From the NCBI GenBank assembly GCA_009823505.1, contig VZQC01013287.1, positions 2,110,239-2,174,238 on the forward strand: a stretch of DNA of 64,000 nt, written 5' to 3'. The notes below the pieces were generated by a model that worked only from the letters and a program-made list of their open reading frames with translations, made no database searches and had not been told where the DNA came from. Source of the DNA: Rhizomys pruinosus. Its lineage: Eukaryota > Chordata > Mammalia > Rodentia > Spalacidae. Positions 22,926-33,615 of this stretch are shown here, one piece after another. Numbering within the stretch: position 1 is the stretch's first letter; the number at the start of each line of letters is the position of its first letter. The position numbers and the translations under genes are program-made.

Positions 22926-23449
22926 TTCAAGGGTGCCTGGAGGTGTAACAAGAATGTTTAGTGGTTAGAACTGGAGAAGTCTTGACTCCGACTCCGCACT
23001 TGCTGCTCATATTGTACCCTAAAGGGATTTTCAAAACTTGGCTTCTAATTAAACAAATAACTGCAGTGCTTGCCATTGGGTGGAGCAACATCTCTGCCTT
23101 GCCTCCATGCCTGGCGTTTACATCCCTCCTCATGACACTCACTGTCCACCATGATCAGGTGGCCAGTGGCACTGTCCTCCTAATCACTTAATAATAATTA
23201 CTAATCTTGAGAGGAACTTGTTTCTGACCCAAGTATCTTCAACACACAGCAGGCGCATTTCCTTCCATGTCACAAGTTCAGTGCCATGAACATGCACAGA
23301 CCATAAAGCCCTGCTGCCCAGGGAAGAGTGGTGGATGTGAAGACACCTTGCTTTCTGGCTCTCCTGAATGTTCTCTAACCAGCTGGGTGACATTTGCTAT
23401 GTCATTACTTTAGTCCTTGTCTCTTTGCCTGTCAAAAGGAGGTTTTTCA
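22926..23449. other. Unique sequence of mixed composition
   Basis: Frames exist on both strands (22961-23191 plus, 22927-23142 and 23184-23393 minus) but overlap each other and resemble nothing I know. No gene called. Confidence 0.35.
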
Positions 23450-23612
23450 GGCCAGCAAGATGTCTCAGCAGGTAAAGGTGCTTGTTGCCAAGCTTGATGG
23501 CCTGAGTTCAATTCCCAGGACCCACATGGTGAAAAAAAAAGAATGAACTCCCAAAAGCTGTCCTCTGACCTCCTACATGCCATGGTAACTGTACACATAC
23601 ACAAATAATTAA
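23450..23612 (+). mobile_element. Old B3/B2-type SINE
   Basis: GGCCAGCAAGATGTCTCAGC, then CCTGAGTTCAATTCCCAGGA (B box region) and CTGTCCTCTGACCTCC, ending CACACAAATAATTAAT. The CTTGTTGCCAAGCTTGATGG stretch is typical of the B3 family. Confidence 0.8.
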
Positions 23613-23838
23613 TTTCAAACATTAAAAAATAAGAAGAGCGTTTCAAAATTGTCTGATGTTTTTTCAACAAAGACTCAGAGCAATAAAAATAAATTCCATC
23701 ATATGTAAAAAGCAAAATAAGCAAATGCATATGGCATAAAAACGGTCTGTTTGGCCACAACATAGGGAAGCATTCATCCTTAGAGGTTAAATTAAACTGA
23801 ACAGTAGCTACATGCCACACCTTTAAAATGTTAATAAA

Positions 23839-24052
23839 GGGGCTAGAGAGATGGCTCAGCAGTTAAGAGTGCTGGCTGCTCTTGGAGAGGGCCCAGGTTC
23901 ACTTCCCAGCACCCACATAGTGGCTAACAACCATTCATAACTCCAGTTCCAGGAGATCCAACGCCTTCTTCTGACCTTTGTGGGCATTGCATACACAGGC
24001 ATACTTGCATACCTGCATGCAAAACATTCATTCACATAAAATAAAACTAATT
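23839..24052 (+). mobile_element. B2 SINE whose A-rich tail was the target of the Grb2 retrocopy
   Basis: From GGGGCTAGAGAGATGGCTCA to CACATAAAATAAAACTAATT. The last 15 bases (24038-24052) are repeated exactly at 26915-26929 beyond the Grb2 copy, so this SINE was in place before that insertion. Confidence 0.93.
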
Positions 24053-24054
24053 AA

Positions 24055-24531
<477 letters not shown>

Positions 24532-25547
24532 TAATAAGCAAAAGAGATTATTTAAAGAAAGTGAAAATTGAGAACATCCACAAGAATTAGACCTGCAGAC
24601 CACCTACAGCCTGTGTGGAGCTCAGAATGCCTGGCTATGTCCTCTGGTAACCCTCACTTTGGTTGGAAATTTGGGGGGTGGGGAGGGGTGTTGGATTTCA
24701 AAATGCCAAAACTTAACCTATTGAATTAAGAAGAGTTTTGATTACAGAATCTCACTGCTGCTCCTGTTCCCCTTCCTGTGTGCTTTTTCTCATCCTTTTT
24801 CTTCTGTCCTTCAATGCATGATGTTTAAGGCCACATATAGTCCCAGCTGATGCCAATAATAAAGGAAAAGAAACCAAGTGGGCTGGTATTTTCTCTATGC
24901 AAAATGTCTGTTTTAGTGGAAATGACTAAAAGAACAGTGTTTTCTGTATATACACAGCAGAGTGGACAGGGGCACCTGGGGTCTCTTGGTTGGGCTTCTG
25001 CCAGCAATGCCTGAGGGCATCCACCCCCAGTCCAGTCCCCGGAGGCGGCCAGGGGAATGCTGCCCACCTGTGGCTTCCTGGAAAGACTGCAAACCTGTGC
25101 CTCTTCCACTTTGCTTCCCTTCAGATGTTGTTATGAGGATGTTGTTGTTCATAGTGCCTTTTTCCTTATTTTAAGGGTTTCTTATGAGTGGTGTTTTTAT
25201 TTGTTTTGTTTTAAAATAAGTTAAGGACCATCCAGAGCTTTTCAGCTAATTTGTTTCCTATCCTGTACAAACATTTTCCCTCGGGGGAGGGGAAAACAAG
25301 GCAGAGAAAAGAGACAGAAACAGAGGGTCTGGGTGCTGCCCTGCCTGGGCCAGGACAGAAGTCTTGGCAGGTTCAGCTTTACCATTGCTGAGCGCAGTGG
25401 AGGCGAGGGCACAGCAGAGCAGTGGGATGGTTGTAGGGCTCCACACCCGGCAGACAGACACAGCTGCAGGGATTTTAGAAGCCTTGACCCAGGCTGCTTA
25501 GGTGTGGGCTGGGTATTTTTGTTTGTTTGGGGTGGGGGTGGGAGTGT

Positions 25548-25551
25548 TTGT

Positions 25552-25586
<35 letters not shown>

Positions 25587-25996
25587 TTTTGTATGTGTAA
25601 GAATGTACTGTCTGCGGGGCTGGAGAGATGGCCTAGCGGTTGAGAGCGCCGACCGCTCTTGCAGAGGACCCGGGTTCGATCCCCAGCACCCACATGGCGG
25701 CTGAGAACCGTCTGAAACTCCAACTCCAGGAGAACTCCAGCTCCAGGGGAATCCGACGCCCACTTCTGACCTCCGCGGCATTGCACGACACGGGTGCACA
25801 GACTTGCATGCAGACAATACATTCGTACACATACAGAAATNCACCCATGTCGTGCAATGCCACAGAGGTCAGTAGAGGGTTTCGGATTCCCCTGGAACTG
25901 GAGTTAAAGAGGGTTCTCAGCTGCCATGTGGGATGGATCCCGGGTCCTCTGCAAGAGCAGTCGGCACACTTAACCGCTAGGCCTTCTCTCCAGCCC
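25548..25996 (-). mobile_element. B2 SINE, minus orientation, split by a second B2
   Basis: The antisense B2 starts in a (TTTA)n tail (25548-25590), runs to ACTGTCTGC at 25615, is interrupted, and resumes at 25842 with CACCCATGTCGTGCAATGCC to CTTCTCTCCAGCCC at 25996. It lies in the Grb2 retrocopy's 3'UTR. About 13 bases of the outer element are missing at the right-hand junction, next to the single N at 25841. Confidence 0.9.
25616..25840 (+). mobile_element. B2 SINE, young type, nested inside an opposite B2
   Basis: GGGGCTGGAGAGATGGCCTA to ACATACAGAAAT, with intact B box GGTTCGATCCCC and high CpG content. Inserted in the opposite orientation within the outer B2, giving an inverted pair. The usual A-tail is missing where the N lies. 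Confidence 0.95.
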
Positions 25997-26009
25997 GGTG
26001 TTTGTTTTT

Positions 26010-26152
26010 GTTCGTTTCTTTTTTTGGTCTTTTGAAACACTAGCTCCAGCTGGCCTGGAACTCACTATGTAGACCAGCTGGCCTTGAACTTGGAAGAGAT
26101 CTCTGTCTGTCCAGAGTGCTGAGATTGAAGGTGTGCACCACCATGCCTGGAT
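26010..26152 (-). mobile_element. B1 SINE, minus orientation, in the Grb2 retrocopy 3'UTR
   Basis: TTTTTTTGGTCTTTTGAAAC, then CTGGCCTGGAACTCACTATG and GTGTGCACCACCATGCCTGG. Grb2-like 3'UTR sequence resumes after it. Confidence 0.9.
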
Positions 26153-26929
26153 GGTCTGCCATTTCTGTCCCCAGAGCCAGGAAGTGTTAAGAAAGCCTGA
26201 GGAGCAGTTCGCCTCTGCACTGCCCTCAGCTGTCACAGGCCCTGCTGCACTCCTGCACTCAAGGGACTTGAGAGTATTGACTTTTCATTTTTCTTGCTCA
26301 AAATTAGGACCTTGTTCTCACTTGTGTGCTCATGGGTGAGGCCGTGGCACGGGTCGCAGGGCTGTGGGCTGGTCGTGCTCCAGTTCACAGTGGGCTGTGT
26401 TTGGAGCAGTGGGGAAGGCCAAGGCCACCGCAGAGCTCTGTCGTCTGTCTCCTGTCAGCTTTTGATCTGTGTAGTCATGTGCCTGTGAGCTGTTTCTCTC
26501 TCCTTTGGGAGTTGGTGGAGGTCTTGGGGCTCTGGATTCTGCAGAATGGGGTCTCCCCTGGACTCTGATTTTTGGAGATGGACTCAGCCTAGAGTACCCC
26601 AGGCCCAGGCGGTCTTTCTGGATGATCATGTTGCTACTACTCCTGGCTCCCCTCATTCTGCTCATTTCCCTGCTGAGGATGAAAAGAATTTCTGGCGTTC
26701 TACATCTGGACCATTTGATTGTTTTATTTTGGAATTGGTGTATATCATGAAGCCTTGCTGAACTAAGTTTTGTGTGTATATATTTAAAAAATTCAGTGTT
26801 TAAATAAAAAGACCTATGTACTTTAATCCTTTAACTGTGGATAGCATTGGTAGGTAGTGATTAACTGAATAATAAACACAATGAATTAATTAAAAAATAA
26901 AATAAGTTAACAAAAAAATAAAACTAATT

Positions 26930-27926
26930 TTTTTATGTTAAGAGAGCAAGAGATACACCAACACTTGCAGCATGTTCAGAGACTAATCTCCCCCTGGTCC
27001 GAGTCTGTGTTCACAACTGGAAATGGCAGGCCTGCTACGGACAGTTCTCTCCCTGCCCCTAAGCTCCTGTGTCAACTACTAATTAAGAAGTATGCATGTC
27101 TTTGAATCGATTAAATAATCTCATTTCTTAAATTACTTAATTTGGTAGTTGATAATGAAAATCTTTTGTAATGTTAGCATATGTCATGATCATAGTACCT
27201 TGAAGAAAATCATGTCAGGGTCTAAAAGCATCCCAACCACAGGTCTTTCTAGGAAAAAGACTAGAACTCACAGATCAGTCACCTCAGGAGAAGAGTGGCA
27301 GACTTGGTGACCTTGTGACATTTCTGCGTCATCCACACACAGATCAGTGTTGCTGGTTGTACCTTCTGATGACATGTTCAAGAACAAATACAATTTGTAT
27401 CATGAAGCTATTTTACTGTGATGAAAAATAATCCATAAAGACAAAATAAATATATTTTAATATTTATTTTAAAAAAATAATTCGATGTTAACAGTCATCA
27501 AGCTAACCCAAGAAATGCTGCAGGGGTGGGAGGTGGGGGGATCCAACTTAGAAATTCCATTTTAAACACACAACTCTTACAGACACAGAATGCCCGGACT
27601 CCCTTGGGAATGGGAGTTCATTGGACGATCTCATTGGACATGAGGTTCCTATCTCCAAGCTTGTCTTTTGGATGTGATTGAGAAACATAGAAGCTTAAGT
27701 GTTATCAATTTATTATGGGGCTCAAAATTACTTTCCTTTTCATTCTGTAATTATTTACATAATGAATCTGCTCTAACCTCCCCTCATTTAGAGCTGCACA
27801 GTAGTTGCCCGTGAAGGGAGGAAAATCAGTATTGTTTTAGGCGCAAACTCACAGCCCAAGGGGAAAGTGTAAAGTCACATGGTTGACAGTGCTGCTCCTC
27901 CTCCTTGTCTCCTCAGGTCATGCTTT
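26930..27926. other. Unique AT-rich sequence
   Basis: No gene. It starts directly after the retrocopy's right-hand TSD. Confidence 0.4.
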
Positions 27927-28195
27927 CTGATGATTATTTTTCACTGTCAACTTGACAGGGTTTTAGAATCACTTCTGGGTGAGAGGGCATCTGCAGACAG
28001 GTTTAACTGAGGAAAGAAAACCCACCTGGATTGTGGGTGACACCATCCCAAGACCTGAGGTTTTAGACAAAATAAAAAGGGAAAACGGAACTGAGCGGGA
28101 GCATCTGTGCCAATTCCAAGCCAAGCCCCCAAGAGGCCTTGCTTGTTTCTGCTTGTGCACTCTGGTTTCAGCCATTGCTCCGTCAAGGACATGCT
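27927..28195. mobile_element. Possible old DNA-transposon-type repeat (hAT/URR1-like)
   Basis: CACTGTCAACTTGACAGGG and GGATTGTGGGTGACACCATC recall a dispersed rodent repeat that I associate with URR1. The assignment rests on memory of short words only, and the limits are approximate. Confidence 0.3.
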
Positions 28196-29284
28196 TGGGT
28201 TAGCTCAGGGTCCCTGGAGAGAAAAGACAACACATGAACAAAGCACAAACCTATAAGAAACTGAACAGCCCTCACACATGGGCCACCCAGCCGAAGCCAC
28301 TGAACCCTGCAGACAGGGGGGAAACAATGCCCACGACTGCACACCTCTAAAGTCTCCTGACTGTGTACAACGTTCTCAGCAGAGCGGGCTAACATATTCA
28401 CCTTTCCTACACTGAGTCTGGAGTCAGACAGGAGCCTGAGAGTGTATGTTTCCCACATATTCCTGGGGAGGGCTAACGCTGCCAATCCACGCTGTACTCG
28501 GTAAAAAGCGCTCCTTTAGGCCATCCAGGGCTATGCCCAGTTGCTGGCTCACTTTCCTCTCTGTGCTTCCCTGAGCCATGTTTTTCCATCACCTTTTCCA
28601 AGCTGACTAATAATGAGCAGGACCAGAGCCGAGTCTACACAGTCAGCCTTCCAGATTTGCTCCCTCTAGAAGAGGCAGTCTTGGTGGCAAATGGCAAAGC
28701 AGGATCACCAAGCCATACGTCAGGGACTCAGCACCACCTTTGCCCTGAACTAAATGTCACCCCATGGTCTGGGAAGCTTCCTGGCTTGTGCCCAAGACAC
28801 ACTGATTTGGGAGGATGAAAGAGTTCACAGTCTTCTAAGTGTCGACTTTGAAGTCTTGGCTCCGAGGACCCTCATGGCAGAATGCTGGGGACTCGTTGTT
28901 GGAAAATTCTTAGTCCCATGTAGTTAGGTGTGTGCAATCAATCTCCCTCTCAACTCCCATGGCAGGCACTTTTATTTCTTCCCCTTGCTGTATGTGGAGG
29001 GATCCCCACTGAGAAAACAGAAGGCTTTTCTAGAGGTGTAGCCCCACTCTGCCCAAGTTCTTTCTCACAACAGTCTAAAAGATACATTTGAACTCCGACC
29101 TTTGCACATTTATCTCGGTATCAGCAGGAGTTGGGCAGAATCTGGGTCCTCTGGGTGGCGTTTATCGCAATGCTGTCTCAACAATCATGCCAAGTTAAAA
29201 AGCTTGAAAAACTGTAGGAAAATGATAAGCATGTAAAACTGTCCAGCTTGCTTCACCTTCTACATCCTTGTTTTTTCTTTTTCT
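28196..29284. other. Unique sequence, no gene supported
   Basis: Balanced base composition compared with the surroundings. The 100-residue frame at 28183-28485 (-) resembles nothing I know and has no splice or promoter support. Confidence 0.4.
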
Positions 29285-29612
29285 TTTCTTTATTTGCATG
29301 TGTATAAAGTATGTATGTATGTATGTGCATGTATATTCACGTGTGCAGGCACATGTGTGTGGGTGCATATGCATGCATCTGTCTTCCTTGATCACTCTTC
29401 ACTTTATATGCCTTGTATATTGAGACAGGGTCTCTCATTTGACCCCAGAGTTTGCAACTTGGTTAGTCTAGTGAGCCAGCTTGCTCTGAGAATCCTCTGT
29501 CTCTGTCTCTTAAGCTCTGGGATTGCATGCGTGGCATGGACATGGGTGGAAGGATCTAGACTCCTGTCCTCACATTTGTGTGGCACGCACTATACACACT
29601 GAGCCCTCTTTT
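29285..29612 (-). mobile_element. B4/B3-type composite SINE, minus orientation
   Basis: A (GTAT)n and GTGCATGTATATTC tail is followed by a B1-like part (TTGAGACAGGGTCTCTCATT) and a head ending CACACTGAGCCCTC. Diverged. Confidence 0.75.
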
Positions 29613-29899
29613 TCTTTCTTTACTACGTCATGGGTTGTTCCATTTGCTAACTCAGAGTTTGTGGTTTGAAAAGAGTCACTCTTAAGGTGTGTGAGCACTT
29701 GCCCAGGTGTTTGGGGAACAGCTGGCACTTTTCTAGAGTAGTGGAAATATTTTCATTGATAGAAGTAGTTTAACCATATTTTGAAAATATTTTAGGTTTT
29801 CAGTGAACTTTTGTAAAGGATCTTGATGCTCATAAATTTACAGCACTATTTTGTCTAGAACTGAAACTGTACACTATTTGACATGAAAATGTATTTGTT

Positions 29900-30131
29900 G
29901 ATGGGGCTGGAGAGATGGCTCAGTGGTTAAGAGCACTGACTGCTCTTGCAGAAGACCCAGGTTCAATCTCCAGCACCCACATGGTGACTGAGAACCGTCT
30001 TTAACTCCAGTCCCAGGGGAATCTGACACCCTCTTCTGATCTCCGCAGCATTGCATGACATGAGTGCACCAACCTACATGCAGACAGTACATTCATAAAA
30101 AATGTACACATAAAAAATAAATAATAAAAAA
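29900..30131 (+). mobile_element. B2 SINE with 15-bp TSD
   Basis: GGGGCTGGAGAGATGGCTCA to an (AATAA)n tail. The perfect TSD GAAAATGTATTTGTT lies at 29885-29899 and 30132-30146. Confidence 0.95.
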
Positions 30132-30146
30132 GAAAATGTATTTGTT

Positions 30147-31312
30147 TTCACTCAACAAATACCTATCAAGTTCAGACTGTGTGGGCATCATGTCATATAA
30201 AGTTCAGACTATGTGTAGACATCATGTCTGGCAATTAAGAAATACAAAATAAAATATCTTCTTCCCACATGTTTTCCAAGTGATTATAGCTGTTTTGATA
30301 TGACAAACTCAAAAGTGAATGATTATTCTGTCCATCATCTGGTATATGTATATTGAACACCTACTATGTCTAAGCACTGTGCTTACTGTGTAGTAGAATA
30401 CACAATGAGGAAAATGTAGGATTGGTTTCTGTAAGCCAGTCAAGCAGTTTTTAAAGTATTGTAATGTTATGGCTCAAGGCAACCATGTGGTAAGGACCTG
30501 AAACAGGATATCTGCTCTACAAAGTCAGAAGTGGAAGTTGAAATCTTAAAATGACAAAAATGAAGCTAAGGAAGGAGGGGGGAGAAGGAGAACAGGGAGA
30601 AGAAAAAGATCTGCAAGGCACAAAGGTGGGGAAAATTGATGCTGAACTGAAGAAAAAGTCACATCCCAGTGTGATGAGAAAGCCCGGGAAGAGAGTCATC
30701 AGAAATGGCAGGAGGGGCAGGAGGCCAACTCAACACTTGTGCGGTGTGGAGGAACATAACCCTGAGCAAGTGGAACGATTTCTCAGACATCCAATCTTGA
30801 CTTTGACAAGGTTTTGGCAATGGGGATGGTAAGGTGGTCAGATATAAGAGGAACTGATGGTTGGTAGGACTTGGTTGATTAAATGAAGAGAGTTTCTGGT
30901 TGGAGACATTCCGTGGATGGCAACAAATGAGAAGAGGGGGCGATGCGGGAGAGCGTCTGTCTGCAATGTGAGATCCTTTAAGGGTTTGCTGTTTATCAGA
31001 TACAGACTTTTGTTTGTTTCTAAAACTAATTCCCATCAGACACTTTGCCAGAGATTATTCTGCAATTTCAGGTAATTACTAGTGTAGGAATGGCTTTTTC
31101 AATATGAACATAACGTGGCCTGAAGACCTTGCCAGCAAAAAGTCATTGATTATAATATAAGCAAGCTTGCTGAGCTGCATTATCCCTCAGAACCCCTCTT
31201 GCCCTCTACCCAAGATCATGTAAGATTGAGTATGTACGCATGCTTTGCAGAGTAAAGCACCAAAAGAAGAATGGTTTTCTCTTTGAAAACAATGAGAAAA
31301 ATCTGTTTATAG
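30147..31312. other. Unique sequence with an ancient repeat-like piece near 30330-30480
   Basis: GAACACCTACTATGTCTAAG then CACTGTGCTTACTGTG is of the type seen in ancient mammalian interspersed repeats (MIR/L2 era). The rest is unassigned. Frames at 30551-30832 (+) and 30659-31036 (-) overlap each other and are not called. Confidence 0.4.
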
Positions 31313-31318
31313 TTGTGT

Positions 31319-31354
<36 letters not shown>
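31313..31354. repeat. (TG)n microsatellite
   Basis: About 40 bases of TG with one GG interruption at the left end. Confidence 0.97.
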
Positions 31355-31355
<1 letters not shown>

Positions 31356-31410
31356 TATTCTAGGCCTATGGATTAAAGGGCAAGATTCTCTGACAAGATA
31401 ATTCTAATTC

Positions 31411-31800
31411 CTCAGGCCTGGAAAGATGGTTCAGTGGTTAAGAGCACTGACTGCTCTTGCAGAGGACCCAGGTTTGATTCCCAGCACCCACAGGGCAGCT
31501 AACAACCATCCATAACTCCAGTTCCAGGGGATCCAATGCCCTCTTCTGACCTCCACAGGCCTTGCATGCACAGGTGCACTTATGTGCAAGCAGGCAACAC
31601 TAAACATCATGAACATTAAAAATAATAAAAATTATAATAATATTTTAATCCCAGCATTCAGTAGGCAGAGGCAGGCAGATCTCTGTGAGCTCAAGCCCAC
31701 CCTGGTTTACATAGAAAGTTTCTGGGCCAGTTGGGGCTAAAGAGCGATCCTGCTTCAAAAAGACCTAAATAACTAATTAAATAATTAAAAAGTAAAAAGG
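31411..31800 (+). mobile_element. B2-B1 composite bounded by one 12-bp TSD
   Basis: A B2 (31415 to about 31645) passes through its AAAAATTATAATAATATT tail straight into a B1 that lacks its first ~25-30 bases, starting at TTTAATCCCAGCATTCAG. The B1 runs to about 31790 with an A-rich tail. TAATTCTAATTC lies just before the B2 (31399-31410) and again after the B1 tail (31801-31812). I see no separate TSD between the two parts. This fits one insertion of a chimeric B2-B1 RNA or cDNA, or a 5'-truncated B1 into a B2 tail with its TSD decayed. Confidence 0.85.
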
Positions 31801-31853
31801 TAATTCTAATTCTTCATTTAATGCTGGAAATGCATTCAATAAAAGAATGTGTC

Positions 31854-32102
31854 AGGGCTGGAGAGATGGCCTAGCGGTTAAGAGCGCCGACCGCTCTTAC
31901 AGAGGACCCGGGTTCGATCCCCAGCACCCACATGGCGGCCGAGAACCGTCTGAAACTCCAACTCCAGGAGAACTCCAGTTCCAGGGGAATCCGAGACCCT
32001 CTTCTGACCTCCGCGGCATTGCACGACACGGGTGCACAGACTTGCATGCAGACAGTACATTCAAACACATACAGAAAAAAATAAAAAAAAAAAAAAAAAA
32101 AA
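31854..32102 (+). mobile_element. B2 SINE, young type, with 13-bp TSD
   Basis: AGGGCTGGAGAGATGGCCTA to an A-tail of more than 25 nt. The perfect TSD AAAAGAATGTGTC lies at 31841-31853 and 32103-32115. The A box region and B box (GGTTCGATCCCC) match the consensus of this group and CpGs are retained, so it is a very recent copy. Confidence 0.97.
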
Positions 32103-32115
32103 AAAAGAATGTGTC

Positions 32116-33447
32116 GAAGCCTTACTGGGAAGCACAGTTCTTAGAGACAGCTGAAGGAATGAATGATCTGCAGTTTGGGTCCAAGCTTGGCCTTAAAATG
32201 AATTTGAGTCAGGCTGTCTCTTTTTTAAACATCACTGTAATGTGAGTTACAAATACTTCATGCCACAAAATCAACAAAGTTTGCAGGACTGATGGTTAAG
32301 CATCAAATAAAACAAGTGATTATCTCAGTTCCCCTGAAGATGATGTGTGGGAAATCTAGAGGACACGCTTTTCCTCCCAACTCCCACCCCCAAACATTGG
32401 ATTATTTACTCTAAAAGCAACTAGGCAAAGCATGAAGCTTGTGGGGATGTCCAGAACATTAGGTTTCTGCTCCCGATGGGCTTGGTTCAACTCTAGACAA
32501 GCAGACATAATTGAGCAGGGTCTATTAGTTTCTATCTAAATCTTCCTGTCTTCCACTGCCTTCGCCTTCACACAGCTCAAACATCCTTGTGGGCAGCTTC
32601 GCTTGCTCTGCAGTCTTCACTGTCTAGAAGACTTAACAAGAAACAAAGGTCTCGTTCCTTCTGCATCTTCACTTTGTTGTATTCCCAACCCTTCCATCTC
32701 TATCAGAAGCTGAAACATACCTCTAGATATCGTGAACCACCCCTCAATGTATTTGCTTCAGAAAGTGAGTTCCCTGCCTGCTGATTTTTAATTCTGAGTT
32801 TTTTCTCTATTTGAGAAATGTTCGAGTTTTCCACTCCCTTTTTTCTGATCAATATCTGGCCTCTACCTTCCATTGATTCCTTCTTCAACTAGCTCTAAAT
32901 CACAGTATCACAAACTGCTTTGTGTTCAAAAGCCTCGTGCTACAAAAATGGTAACAACACTGAAATAGAATGTGTAACTGTTTCATTTGTGTAAAAAATT
33001 TGACTCTGTTCTTTTCTATGGGTCAGTGCTCTTGCTTTTTTAAATTTCCCTTGCCTTCATATAAATACATCAGTGCACATTTATACCTGTCTCAGAATTG
33101 TAAGTAATGAGCCTCAATTCTCCAAACACAACAGACTTCCTCTATCCTTGGCTCCCAGACAAATGCCCCTTAGTCTAAGTTTAAAACTAAAGGCATATTG
33201 ATTCTGGAGAGGTGTAACCTTCTATGTTTAAACCAGTAATTAGGACAGTATTTACTAGAAGTTCTGAAATGCAAATGTTTTCTAGACATTCTACAGCCTG
33301 GCAATGCCAAGTATGGTCCTTGACCATTTTCATCACACAGGCCTTCTCAGAGCAGAAGGGGCTGCATCCCAGACCCACTGAATATAAATATGCATTTTCA
33401 CAAGAGTCTCAGCTGATAGGCTTACAACATTAAAATTTGAGAGAGAA
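32116..33447. other. 1.3 kb of unique sequence, no gene seen
   Basis: Short frames only. No recognised repeat. Confidence 0.4.
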
Positions 33448-33599
33448 GCCAGACATGGTGGGTGGCGCATGCCTTTAATCCTAGCATTTGGGAGGCAGAA
33501 GCAGGCGGATCTTTGTGAGTTCAAGGCCAGCCTAGTCTACAGAGTGAGTTCCAGGACAGCTGGGGCTACAGGGAGACCCTGTCTCAGAAAGACAAAAAG
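33448..33599 (+). mobile_element. B1 SINE with 16-bp TSD
   Basis: GCCAGACATGGTGGGTGGCG to GACAAAAAG. The perfect TSD AAAATTTGAGAGAGAA lies at 33432-33447 and 33600-33615. Confidence 0.95.
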
Positions 33600-33615
33600 A
33601 AAATTTGAGAGAGAA

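Noticed and set aside
25333..26035. Several 60-135 codon frames around the B2 pair
   Set aside because: These are translations of B2 SINEs, and similar peptides appear at every young B2 copy in the window.
26740..26880. Two AATAAA signals read as the end of a host gene
   Set aside because: They belong to the Grb2 retrocopy 3'UTR, which is bounded by a TSD, so they do not mark a resident gene.
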